Below the pieces are notes generated by a model that searched no databases, was not told the DNA's origin, and saw only the letters and a program-made list of their open reading frames with translations. Below are positions 1 through 5,561 of a stretch of DNA of 5,668 nucleotides, piece by piece; within the stretch, counting starts at the first letter, position 1; each line of letters starts with the position of its first letter. Made by a program: the position numbers and the translations under genes. The DNA is from an uncultured Lachnospiraceae bacterium (GTDB taxonomy: Bacteria; Bacillota; Clostridia; Lachnospirales; Lachnospiraceae), in assembly GCA_905236365.1 (NCBI GenBank), contig CAJOPP010000171.1, positions 1 to 5,668 of the forward strand. The letters run 5' to 3'.

Positions 1-374
1 ATGGTTTAAGACAGGCTTTGGAGAATATAAAAGCAGATCCTGATTTTCTGAAACGGCATGAAGAGATTGCAGCAAGAACCAGAGCAGCATTAGAACGGGC
101 AGGATTACATTTATATGCCGAAAATGGATATTCCAATATCGTTACGGTGTTTTCAATACCGGGAGGTGTGACTGCAGCAGAGATTTTACGAGTCATGCAA
201 GAGGAGCATAACATAATGCTGGCCGGCTCATTTGATGTTATGGCAGGAGAAGTGATCCGAATTGGACATATGGGATATAATTGCACGGAGAAAAATATGC
301 AGGAAACTTTGCAGGCACTGGATTGTACATTACGAAAACTGGGTGTGGAGTTAAGTGCAACACTGGAATTTTAA
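1..374 (+). CDS. Class V PLP-dependent aminotransferase, alanine/serine-glyoxylate type, C-terminal part (5' truncated)
   Basis: The frame is open from the left edge (first whole codon at base 3, GGT) to TAA at 372-374, giving the last 123 residues of a protein normally about 360-390 residues long. The start lies outside the window; the TTG at base 18 is internal. What is left is the C-terminal small domain of fold-type I, class V aminotransferases. It begins GLRQALE, continues with an RHEE..A.RTRAALERAGL helix, then a SIPGGVTAAEI strand-helix, an HNIMLAGSFDVMAGEVIRIGHMGYN segment matching the AGXT/serine-glyoxylate family, and a final helix ending KLGVEL. The RIGHMG arginine corresponds to the family's substrate-carboxylate-binding arginine. 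The PLP lysine lies upstream of the window. Known family members move an amino group from alanine, serine or aspartate to glyoxylate or pyruvate in the cytoplasm; the exact substrates cannot be read here. The class V fold is well supported, the specific activity is not. Confidence 0.88.
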   Translation, partial: GLRQALENIKADPDFLKRHEEIAARTRAALERAGLHLYAENGYSNIVTVFSIPGGVTAAEILRVMQEEHNIMLAGSFDVMAGEVIRIGHMGYNCTEKNMQETLQALDCTLRKLGVELSATLEF

Positions 375-399
375 GGAGAAATTGAGGTTCGGTTTAACT

Positions 400-458
400 C
401 AGTCGGAGAAATTTTCCATCTACAAGCTATAGCGGGGGGGATGGAAAAACACAGTCGG
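400..458. repeat. Inverted repeat bracketed by 7-bp direct repeats
   Basis: CAGTCGG occurs at 400-406 and again at 452-458. Between the copies, TTTTCCATC (412-420) is a perfect 9-bp inverted match to GATGGAAAA (440-448), with a 19-base loop that contains the G7 run. This may be an RNA hairpin in the 3' region of the aminotransferase transcript, a regulatory site, or the scar of a small mobile element. Nothing in the sequence decides between these. The pairing itself is certain; the function is unknown. Confidence 0.4.
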
Positions 459-493
459 TCGGGGACAGGCGCACTGCTTTTGTAAATTAAGTA

Positions 494-520
494 TTGATAT
501 GTGATTTTTCACAAAATCAG
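494..520. promoter_or_regulatory. Operator-like palindrome TGTGA-N4-TCACA upstream of glnA
   Basis: TGTGA (500-504), TTTT (505-508), TCACA (509-513) form a perfect 14-bp dyad. It is enclosed by a second dyad, TGAT (495-498) with ATCA (516-519). Its centre lies about 110 bp upstream of the predicted glnA transcription start. The half-sites are like those of CRP/FNR-family proteins, with the 4-base FNR-type spacing, and also fit the TGTNA/TNACA half-sites of GlnR/TnrA but with the wrong spacing for that family. It is a candidate regulator site of unknown partner. Confidence 0.35.
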
Positions 521-522
521 CA

Positions 523-535
523 TTGAAACTTTCAA
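523..535. promoter_or_regulatory. Operator-like palindrome TTGAAA-C-TTTCAA upstream of glnA
   Basis: A perfect 6-1-6 dyad, TTGAAA at 523-528 and TTTCAA at 530-535, lies 3 bases after the outer arm of the previous palindrome and about 47 bases before the -35 box. In AT-rich DNA a dyad of this size can arise by chance. Its place next to another dyad and just upstream of a nitrogen-assimilation promoter makes a regulatory role plausible but unproven. Confidence 0.3.
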
Positions 536-581
536 AATTTAAGTCAAAATGAAGAAATTGAGTTAAAATAAAAAAAAAGAC

Positions 582-610
582 TTGATTTTTTTTACAGAGT
601 AGTTTATATT
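582..610 (+). promoter_or_regulatory. Sigma-A promoter of glnA
   Basis: The -35 box TTGATT (582-587) and the -10 box TATATT (605-610) are separated by exactly 17 bases, with four of six and five of six matches to consensus. The A-rich stretch at 565-578 immediately upstream can act as an UP element. Transcription should start near 616-618, giving glnA a leader of about 120 nt. It is the best promoter-like sequence in the window and is placed correctly for glnA. Confidence 0.75.
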
Positions 611-622
611 ACAATTATCGAA

Positions 623-680
623 AGCAAATATACAGCTAAGGACAAGGGTGTTCTCATTAGGAGGATACCCTTTATTTGTT
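623..680 (+). promoter_or_regulatory. glnA leader hairpin, terminator-like, possible attenuator
   Basis: Bases 644-655 pair with 661-672 over 12 continuous pairs (two G-U) around the 5-base loop ATTAG, closed at the base by AAGGGT/ACCCTT. The stem is followed at once by TTTATTTGTT (671-680), a broken U-tract, so it resembles an intrinsic terminator about 27 nt into the transcript. In addition AGCAAATA (623-630) can pair with TATTTGTT (673-680) over 8 pairs, which would hide the U-tract in an outer stem and leave 631-643 bulged. The strong Shine-Dalgarno sequence at 684-689 follows directly. This layout suits control by attenuation or by masking of translation. The effector is unknown, and no named riboswitch class was recognised. 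Confidence 0.5.
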
Positions 681-695
681 AATAGGAGGATAGTT

Positions 696-743
696 GTGTT
701 TGCAAGTAAATCAAGAGGAAAGGAAGTATTATTGTATGAGTGA
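696..743 (+). CDS. Possible 15-codon leader ORF overlapping the glnA start
   Basis: The strongest ribosome binding site of the region, AGGAGG (684-689), lies 6 bases before GTG at 696. That frame encodes MFASKSRGKEVLLYE and ends at TGA 741-743. The stop falls 3 bases beyond the glnA ATG (736-738), so ribosomes finishing the short ORF would end on top of the glnA start and could re-initiate there. The peptide has no run of one amino acid that would suggest classic codon-stalling attenuation. An alternative is that the AGGAGG serves an in-frame TTG at 694 and adds 14 residues to glutamine synthetase. The arrangement is visible, but translation of the peptide is conjecture. Confidence 0.25.
   Translation: MFASKSRGKEVLLYE
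714..726 (+). promoter_or_regulatory. Ribosome binding site deciding the glnA start at 736
   Basis: The purine-rich AGAGGAAAGGAAG ends 9 bases before ATG 736. AGGAAG is a fair Shine-Dalgarno match at normal spacing. It supports ATG 736, whose product starts MSEKIDVVEIFG at the position where GSIII proteins usually begin. Confidence 0.55.
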
Positions 744-2850
744 AAAAATTGATGTAGTAGAGATCTTTGGCTCTAATGTATTTAACGACGCAGTGATGAG
801 AGAGCGTTTACCAAAGGCAGTGTATAAAGAGCTTAAGAAGACAATTGAGTTAGGCGAAGAGTTGAATCCTGCAATTGCTGATACTGTAGCAAATGCAATG
901 AAGGACTGGGCGATTGAAAAAGGTGCTACTCACTATACACACTGGTTCCAGCCGATGACAGGGATTACTGCTGAAAAGCATGATTCTTTTATCAATCCAA
1001 CTGCTGACGGTAAGGTATTAATGGAGTTTTCGGGTAAAGAGTTGATCAAAGGTGAGCCGGATGCTTCTTCTTTCCCTTCCGGCGGTCTTCGTGCAACCAA
1101 TGAGGCAAGAGGTTATACTGCATGGGATTGTACATCACCGGCATTTATTAAGGAATCTCCTGATGGAAGTACAATTCTTTGTATTCCAACTGCATTTTCT
1201 TCCTATACGGGAGAGGCATTGGATAAGAAGATTCCATTACTTCGTTCTATGGAAGCAGTAAATGTACAGGCACTTCGTATCTTAAGATTATTTGGCAATA
1301 CTACATCAACAAAGGTTACGACTTCGGTAGGGCCGGAACAGGAATATTTCCTGGTGGATAAAGCAGATTATGCAAAACGGAAAGATCTCATTTTTACCGG
1401 ACGTACTTTGTTTGGTGCAATGCCTCCAAAAGGACAGGAATTAGATGATCACTATTTTGGAACTGTAAGAGAGAGAGTTCTTTCTTATATGAATGATTTG
1501 AATATTGAATTATGGAAGTTGGGAATCAGTGCCAAGACACAACATAATGAGGTTGCTCCTTGTCAGCATGAGTTAGCTCCGATTTATGGAACCACCAATG
1601 TTGGAACGGATCATAACCAATTGGTAATGGAGTCTATGAAGAGAGTGGCAGATCGTCATGACCTGGCATGTCTGTTACATGAAAAGCCGTTTGCAGGGGT
1701 AAATGGTTCCGGTAAGCACAATAATTGGTCTATGGGAACCGATGATGGATTGAACCTCTTAGAACCGGGGAAGACACCACATGAGAATGTGCAATTCTTA
1801 TTATTCTTAACAGCAATCTTGAAAGCAGTAGATGAGCATGCAGATTTGTTAAGATTGTCTGCATCCTCTGCTGGAAATGATCACAGATTGGGTGCGAACG
1901 AAGCACCACCTGCTATTATTTCCGTATATTTAGGCGAGCAGCTGGATGATGTGTTAAAGCAGTTAGATACGACGGGTGAAGCAACTAGTTCTTTACAGGG
2001 AAAGACTTACGAGTCAGGTGTTACGACACTTCCATCATTCTTACAGGATGCGACCGATCGTAACCGTACATCACCGTTTGCCTTTACCGGTAATAAGTTC
2101 GAGTTCCGTATGGTCGGTTCTACACAGTCCATTGCTACTCCGAATATTATCCTGAATACAATAGTTGCAGACTCTCTTTGTGAAATTGCAGATGAGTTAG
2201 AGAAAGCAGATAATTTTGATATGGCAGTTCATGATAAGATTAAAGAACTGATTGCGAAGCATAAGAGAATTATCTTTAATGGTAACGGTTATTCAGAAGA
2301 ATGGGTAGAAGAAGCTGAGAGAAGAGGTCTTCCAAATATTAAGTGTCTTGTAGATGCGGTTGGAGCATTTAAGGATGAAGATAACATTGCAATGTTTGAG
2401 AAGTTTGGAATCTTAAGTAAGGCAGAGTTGGAATCCCGTGCAGAGATTTACTATGAGAACTATGCAAAGCAGATTAACATTGAAGCAAAGACAATGTTAG
2501 ATATGGCAAAGAAACAGATTATTCCGGCAGTTATGAAATACTCAGCTGACACCGCAAAAGGTGTGAATGACTTAAAAGCAGTTGGCGTGGACACAAGTGT
2601 GCAGGAAGGTATTTTACAGGATATTGCAGTAGAATTGAAAGCACTGACAGCTGCCGTTGACAAATTAGAGGCAGTAGATGCAAAGGCATTAAGCCTTGAA
2701 GAGGATATGGAAAAAGCGGCAAGATGTTTCCATGATGAAGTATTTACAGCAATGGCTGAGGTAAGAGAACCGGCAGACAAGTTGGAAGGATTGGTAGATA
2801 AGGCATATTGGCCATTCCCTCAGTATGAAGATTTACTATTCTATGTATAA
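736..2850 (+). CDS. glnA: Glutamine synthetase, type III (GSIII)
   Basis: GSIII makes glutamine from glutamate, ammonia and ATP in the cytoplasm, and is the main ammonia-assimilating enzyme where present. Known members are dodecamers of about 700-residue subunits with a C-terminal extension absent from GSI and GSII. This product is 704 residues from ATG 736, a full family length. Visible landmarks (residues from ATG 736) are the GSIII N-terminal block THYTHWFQPMTG (65-76) with EKHDSF (80-85), GGLRATNEARGYTAWD (116-131), metal-site strand GPEQEYF (199-205), HNEVAPCQHELAP (270-282), the GSIII ATP-site signature NGSGKHNNWS (323-332), SASSAGNDHRLGANEAPP (375-392) and NRTSPFAFTGNKFEFRMVGS (443-462). 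Residues from about 560 to the end are the helical extension. The catalytic Glu, His and Arg motifs appear intact. The symbol glnN is also used for this type. Start choice: ATG 736 with its own RBS fits the family; TTG 694 would add MCLQVNQEERKYYC, which looks non-conserved. It is a single-gene unit with its own promoter and terminator. No ANTAR (NitR-type) regulator gene, seen beside some clostridial GSIII genes, is adjacent. Confidence 0.97.
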   Translation: MSEKIDVVEIFGSNVFNDAVMRERLPKAVYKELKKTIELGEELNPAIADTVANAMKDWAIEKGATHYTHWFQPMTGITAEKHDSFINPTADGKVLMEFSGKELIKGEPDASSFPSGGLRATNEARGYTAWDCTSPAFIKESPDGSTILCIPTAFSSYTGEALDKKIPLLRSMEAVNVQALRILRLFGNTTSTKVTTSVGPEQEYFLVDKADYAKRKDLIFTGRTLFGAMPPKGQELDDHYFGTVRERVLSYMNDLNIELWKLGISAKTQHNEVAPCQHELAPIYGTTNVGTDHNQLVMESMKRVADRHDLACLLHEKPFAGVNGSGKHNNWSMGTDDGLNLLEPGKTPHENVQFLLFLTAILKAVDEHADLLRLSASSAGNDHRLGANEAPPAIISVYLGEQLDDVLKQLDTTGEATSSLQGKTYESGVTTLPSFLQDATDRNRTSPFAFTGNKFEFRMVGSTQSIATPNIILNTIVADSLCEIADELEKADNFDMAVHDKIKELIAKHKRIIFNGNGYSEEWVEEAERRGLPNIKCLVDAVGAFKDEDNIAMFEKFGILSKAELESRAEIYYENYAKQINIEAKTMLDMAKKQIIPAVMKYSADTAKGVNDLKAVGVDTSVQEGILQDIAVELKALTAAVDKLEAVDAKALSLEEDMEKAARCFHDEVFTAMAEVREPADKLEGLVDKAYWPFPQYEDLLFYV

Positions 2851-2877
2851 GAAAAATATTTTGAATATGAAGTAGAA

Positions 2878-2918
2878 TAATTAAGCCCCCGCAGCAGGTT
2901 GTTGCAGGGGCTTAATTA
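2878..2918. terminator. Strong stem-loop terminator after glnA, possibly bidirectional
   Basis: TAATTAAGCCCC (2878-2889) pairs with GGGGCTTAATTA (2907-2918) over 12 pairs. After one C/A mismatch (2890/2906), GCAGCA (2891-2896) pairs with TGTTGC (2900-2905), around the loop GGT. It begins 27 bases after the glnA stop. The T-tract is not a pure run on either strand: the A/T-rich outer stem supplies it in both directions. It lies between converging genes, 101 bases beyond the stop of the minus-strand phosphoesterase, so it may end both transcripts. Confidence 0.85.
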
Positions 2919-2953
2919 ATGGAAATTGTTATCAAGAGGATGTTTTTCTATAT

Positions 2954-3001
2954 TGTACTGACCCCGACATCAAGACATTGGATGTGAACAGTTCAGTAAC
3001 G
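2954..3001. repeat. Small structured intergenic element between convergent genes
   Basis: TACTGA (2956-2961) is an inverted match to TCAGTA (2993-2998). Inside it ACATC (2967-2971) pairs with GATGT (2981-2985), and GAAC-A-GTTC (2986-2994) is a perfect small dyad. The left edge TGTACTGACCCC (2954-2965) is reminiscent, from memory, of IS3-family terminal repeats. No transposase fragment is nearby. It could be a palindromic repeat-unit, a remnant insertion-sequence end, or 3' UTR structure of the minus-strand transcript. Confidence 0.3.
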
Positions 3002-3018
3002 TGTAGGAAAACGATACT

Positions 3019-3612
3019 TTAATATTTAAAAGTATACCGTTCATATGCATTAATCACGGTCGTATGGTTATGATACATACATTCCCGCTGCTGGTGCCAA
3101 TTATAGTTTAAATGTACATGACCATGGAGAAAGTATTTGGGTTTATATTTGTCCAGCAGATCACGAAATACTTGAAACCCCATATGTGGAAGATCATCTC
3201 CGTCATTAAATCCTTTTGCAGGAGAATGTGTGACCAGAATATCAAATCCTTTATGGAATTTCAGTTTCCAAAAAAGTTTACGAACGCGTGCTTTCATTTC
3301 TTTTTCCGTATATTGATGGGAACCGTAATTATAAAGTTGTGATCCTCCAAGACCCAAAATTCTTATTCCTTTGTATACATAGATTTTATCCTCAATGCAG
3401 ATACAGCCTTCCGGTGGGGTGTGCTCATATTTGGCATCATGATTCCCATGTACATATAAGACAGGTGCTTTACCGCAGGTTGCAAGGAAAGAGAGATATT
3501 GCGGCTTTAAATCTCCGCAGGAAATAATTAAATCAATATCGTCCAGTTTACTTTTTTCAAAGTAATCCCAGAGGTACTTGGATTCTTCATCGGCAAGTAC
3601 AAGTATATTCAT
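3019..3612 (-). CDS. Calcineurin-like metallophosphoesterase
   Basis: This 197-residue protein has most of the two-metal phosphoesterase signature. MNILVLADE is the first beta strand with metal-ligand Asp8, followed by CGD (32-34), GNHD (56-59, the catalytic Asn-His pair), a TH pair (128-129) and GHVH (164-167). Motif I, normally D-x-H, reads D8-E9-E10, so the usual histidine is replaced by an acidic residue; this could change the metal or weaken one site. The family hydrolyses phosphomono- or diesters, including nucleotides, in the cytoplasm. The substrate is not evident. No signal peptide or membrane segment is seen. Its ATG overlaps the stop of the upstream gene as ATGA (3609-3612). A GGGGG Shine-Dalgarno-like run (3625-3629) lies a rather long 12 bases before the start, so translation is probably coupled to the gene before it. 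The start is firm because it places beta 1 at the N-terminus, as in relatives. Confidence 0.9.
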   Translation of the reverse strand: MNILVLADEESKYLWDYFEKSKLDDIDLIISCGDLKPQYLSFLATCGKAPVLYVHGNHDAKYEHTPPEGCICIEDKIYVYKGIRILGLGGSQLYNYGSHQYTEKEMKARVRKLFWKLKFHKGFDILVTHSPAKGFNDGDDLPHMGFQVFRDLLDKYKPKYFLHGHVHLNYNWHQQRECMYHNHTTVINAYERYTFKY

Positions 3613-5543
3613 AGCAAAGATGTTCCCCCTTTATCACTGGTAGTATTTAAACCTCTCAGTTGAACGACTGGTTTGGCATCATCATATAGATTGTCTATGG
3701 TTGGAATTGAGCCTATCACATTGTCTACTAACCAGTCCATTGTCATGATATCTTCCGGTTTTAATATCTCGGTATCATCAAGACGGCAGGTTCCTTCCTG
3801 ATCAATCAAAGGACCGGTAAATGGATGAAAGCTTCCCGTGGATATGGAATGTTTCATAAGATTTACCAGCTTGGTAGTGCCTATTGGAAGGTTGTTGGAA
3901 CATATGACATCAATTACTCCGGCAGATAAGCCCCACCAGTAATTTAATGCTTTACTATCTCCGGAATCCTCTACTTTCCAGGAACCGCGTTCAATGCTGT
4001 TGATCAGTTCTTCGTAAAAAGCTCCCCAATGATAGATAGACATGGCAAGGTTTTTCTTGGAATCTTTTTTTTCGGCATAAAGACCGAATTGACGTTCATC
4101 ACTTTGTGGAGTTATCATATCCTGGGCGGATATATAAGTAATTTCTTCCTCTTTAAAATAGTTGTCAATATCGAAATCTTTTAAAGTAGACCAGGCAAGA
4201 TATACTTTTGCCCGGGGGTTTACCATTTTTGCACCTAGAGCAAATGCGTTAATATTGGCAGTGGTACCATAGATTGGGTAATCAGCAACGTAACCAATCT
4301 TATTGTTTGAGCACATGGCACCGGCTATCATTCCCGTTAGGAATTTTGCTTCGTACATACGGGTATAATAAGTACGGACAGTAGGATGTGAGGAATTTAA
4401 TGCACAGTTTAAAATCTTAACGTTTGGATAGGAAACAGCTACTTTCAGACATGCTTTAATTAATTTTGGAGTTACTGTAAAGATGATATCGTACCCATCT
4501 TTGCAAATCTGTTCTAAAACAACTTCCGCATCATCTTCGGTATTTGCAATGAAAGCTTTTGTTTCGATTTCAGTTCCTAAAACTTCCTCCAAATGAAGTC
4601 GTCCCAATTCATGGCTATAGATCCAGTCAGAAATAGATGGATCTTTATCATAGACAAAGGCCACTTCTTTTTTCTTATTTGGTTTAATGATGTTGAGAAC
4701 AGAATCAACAAGGTTGGTCTCTTCTGTTGGATTCATTAATAATTCCACGCTGTCATCTTCACCGAGAAGAATAATCTCAGACCAAATTTTGTCTAAATTG
4801 CTTTTGATTTCAGCATTTCGCATATCTTTTGCCTGCTTATATGGATAAAGTGACAGGTAGAAGAGTAATGCGTCACCGCATGTAATGTTTCTTAATTTTG
4901 TGCCTCCTTTTTCATTGAATGCTTTCTGAAAAACAGCATGAAAAGAGGAAAAGTCTCTACACTCATCCTCGGTCCATGTTTCCGAAGGATTCTTTCCGAC
5001 AGCTTCTAGTAATTTGGAGTAGCTGCCTAATTTGGAAAGCTGAAGATAATTGATTTTTGTAACTTTATAAAAATCCATAAATTCATAATAAATTTGATTT
5101 TCCAAATCATCACTTCGCTTTGGAACTTTTCTGGTTACTTCAGCAGCAATTGTAGGAGCATCAAAATATTTCAAAACGCTGACCCGCTTATTTCCCTCTA
5201 CTACATAATATTTATTCATATATTCGTAGACTTTGATTGCATCATGAATTCCCTCGTCAATCTGTGCATCTACTAAACGAGACCATTTTGCCGAGAATTC
5301 ACTTCCATAATTTAAAATCGGCATAAAATTGGATGCAAATGCCTGGGTTCGACCATAGGTACTTGTGCCCACAACCTGATTCAAAGGAATGTTTACAACA
5401 CCAAGATAAACCTCACCTTCTGTATCGACATGAGATAAAATCTCGTCTAAAACAGGTAGATAAGGATATTGTCCCTTTGCAGTGGAGGATTTGAATGCCT
5501 TTAGAGCCATTTTTTGTGCTTTCATATAATCTTCGTATGCCAT
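3609..5543 (-). CDS. Cytoplasmic BMP-family (nucleoside-binding) protein with N-terminal ParB/sulfiredoxin-like domain
   Basis: A 644-residue product. Residues about 44-140 resemble a ParB/sulfiredoxin-like fold: EVYLGVVNIPL opening strand, a GTSTYGR turn (59-65), and VVEGNKRVSVLKYF (114-127), like the GxxR box of ParB/Srx proteins. A helical linker runs to about 290. Residues 292-612 are a whole BMP/Med/PnrA periplasmic-binding-like domain: EVAFVYD (293-299), SDWIYSHELGR (305-315), GYDIIF (350-355), RMYEAKFLTGMIAG (395-408), NKIGYVADYPI (414-424), INAFALGAKMVNPRAKV (431-447), YHWGAFY (504-510) and TMDWLVDNVIG (601-611). Known BMP proteins are exported lipoproteins that bind purine nucleosides for ABC uptake. 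Here there is no signal peptide, no lipobox Cys and no permease nearby, so a cytoplasmic sensor is inferred. Start: ATG 5543 (MAYEDYMKAQ) is chosen over GTG 5630, because a promoter -10 overlaps the earlier codons and the extra 29 residues look non-conserved; the GGGAAAGG (5555-5562) RBS is 11 bases upstream. The gene is coupled (ATGA) to the phosphoesterase. The BMP assignment is strong, the ParB-like one moderate. Confidence 0.85.
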   Translation of the reverse strand: MAYEDYMKAQKMALKAFKSSTAKGQYPYLPVLDEILSHVDTEGEVYLGVVNIPLNQVVGTSTYGRTQAFASNFMPILNYGSEFSAKWSRLVDAQIDEGIHDAIKVYEYMNKYYVVEGNKRVSVLKYFDAPTIAAEVTRKVPKRSDDLENQIYYEFMDFYKVTKINYLQLSKLGSYSKLLEAVGKNPSETWTEDECRDFSSFHAVFQKAFNEKGGTKLRNITCGDALLFYLSLYPYKQAKDMRNAEIKSNLDKIWSEIILLGEDDSVELLMNPTEETNLVDSVLNIIKPNKKKEVAFVYDKDPSISDWIYSHELGRLHLEEVLGTEIETKAFIANTEDDAEVVLEQICKDGYDIIFTVTPKLIKACLKVAVSYPNVKILNCALNSSHPTVRTYYTRMYEAKFLTGMIAGAMCSNNKIGYVADYPIYGTTANINAFALGAKMVNPRAKVYLAWSTLKDFDIDNYFKEEEITYISAQDMITPQSDERQFGLYAEKKDSKKNLAMSIYHWGAFYEELINSIERGSWKVEDSGDSKALNYWWGLSAGVIDVICSNNLPIGTTKLVNLMKHSISTGSFHPFTGPLIDQEGTCRLDDTEILKPEDIMTMDWLVDNVIGSIPTIDNLYDDAKPVVQLRGLNTTSDKGGTSLL

Positions 5544-5561
5544 GCTTATCACGACCTTTCC

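Larger units (their letters stand above)
375..581. other. Intergenic region upstream of the glnA promoter, no protein gene seen
   Basis: No ORF with a plausible start and ribosome binding site was seen here on either strand. The left part (about 384-480) is more GC-rich than its surroundings, with a run of seven G at 434-440. The right part (481-581) is very AT-rich and ends in an A-tract (570-578, nine A) directly upstream of the -35 box, where a sigma-A UP element would sit. There is no clear intrinsic terminator for the aminotransferase: the one good stem (412-420 with 440-448) is not followed by a T-run. The T-run at 478-481 is preceded only by a 4-bp CAGT/ACTG pairing (452-455 with 473-476). 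Confidence 0.6.

Noticed and set aside
412..448. Rho-independent terminator for the aminotransferase
   Set aside because: The 9-bp stem has a 19-base loop and is followed by CACAGTC rather than a T-run.
500..513. GlnR/TnrA box upstream of glnA
   Set aside because: The half-sites TGTGA and TCACA fit TGTNA/TNACA, but the spacer is 4 bases rather than the 7 of the GlnR/TnrA consensus. No other correctly spaced pair was found near the promoter.
617..680. ANTAR-type dual hexaloop antiterminator target in the glnA leader
   Set aside because: The main hairpin has a 5-base loop, not a six-base loop with A1 and G4. The only upstream candidate stem (AGC 623-625 with GCT 635-637) is 3 bp with a 9-base loop.
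694..735. N-terminal extension of glutamine synthetase from TTG 694
   Set aside because: The 14 extra residues do not look like GSIII sequence, TTG is only 4 bases from the AGGAGG, and ATG 736 has its own purine-rich site and the expected MSEKIDVVEIFG beginning.
2460..2780. Antisense reading frames inside the glnA 3' end
   Set aside because: They run opposite a well-conserved GSIII C-terminus, lack ribosome binding sites, and their low-complexity Ser/Ala-rich translation is typical of a shadow frame.
3014..3035. ATACTTT/AAAGTAT inverted repeat over the phosphoesterase stop codon as a terminator
   Set aside because: The stem is seven mostly A-T pairs with an 8-base loop, overlaps the coding end, and is not followed by a T-run on the minus strand. 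The hairpin at 2878-2918 is a much better candidate.
3609..5543. Ordinary ABC-transporter substrate-binding lipoprotein
   Set aside because: There is no hydrophobic N-terminal segment or lipobox cysteine, an extra domain of nearly 290 residues precedes the binding fold, and no permease or ATPase gene is next to it within the window.
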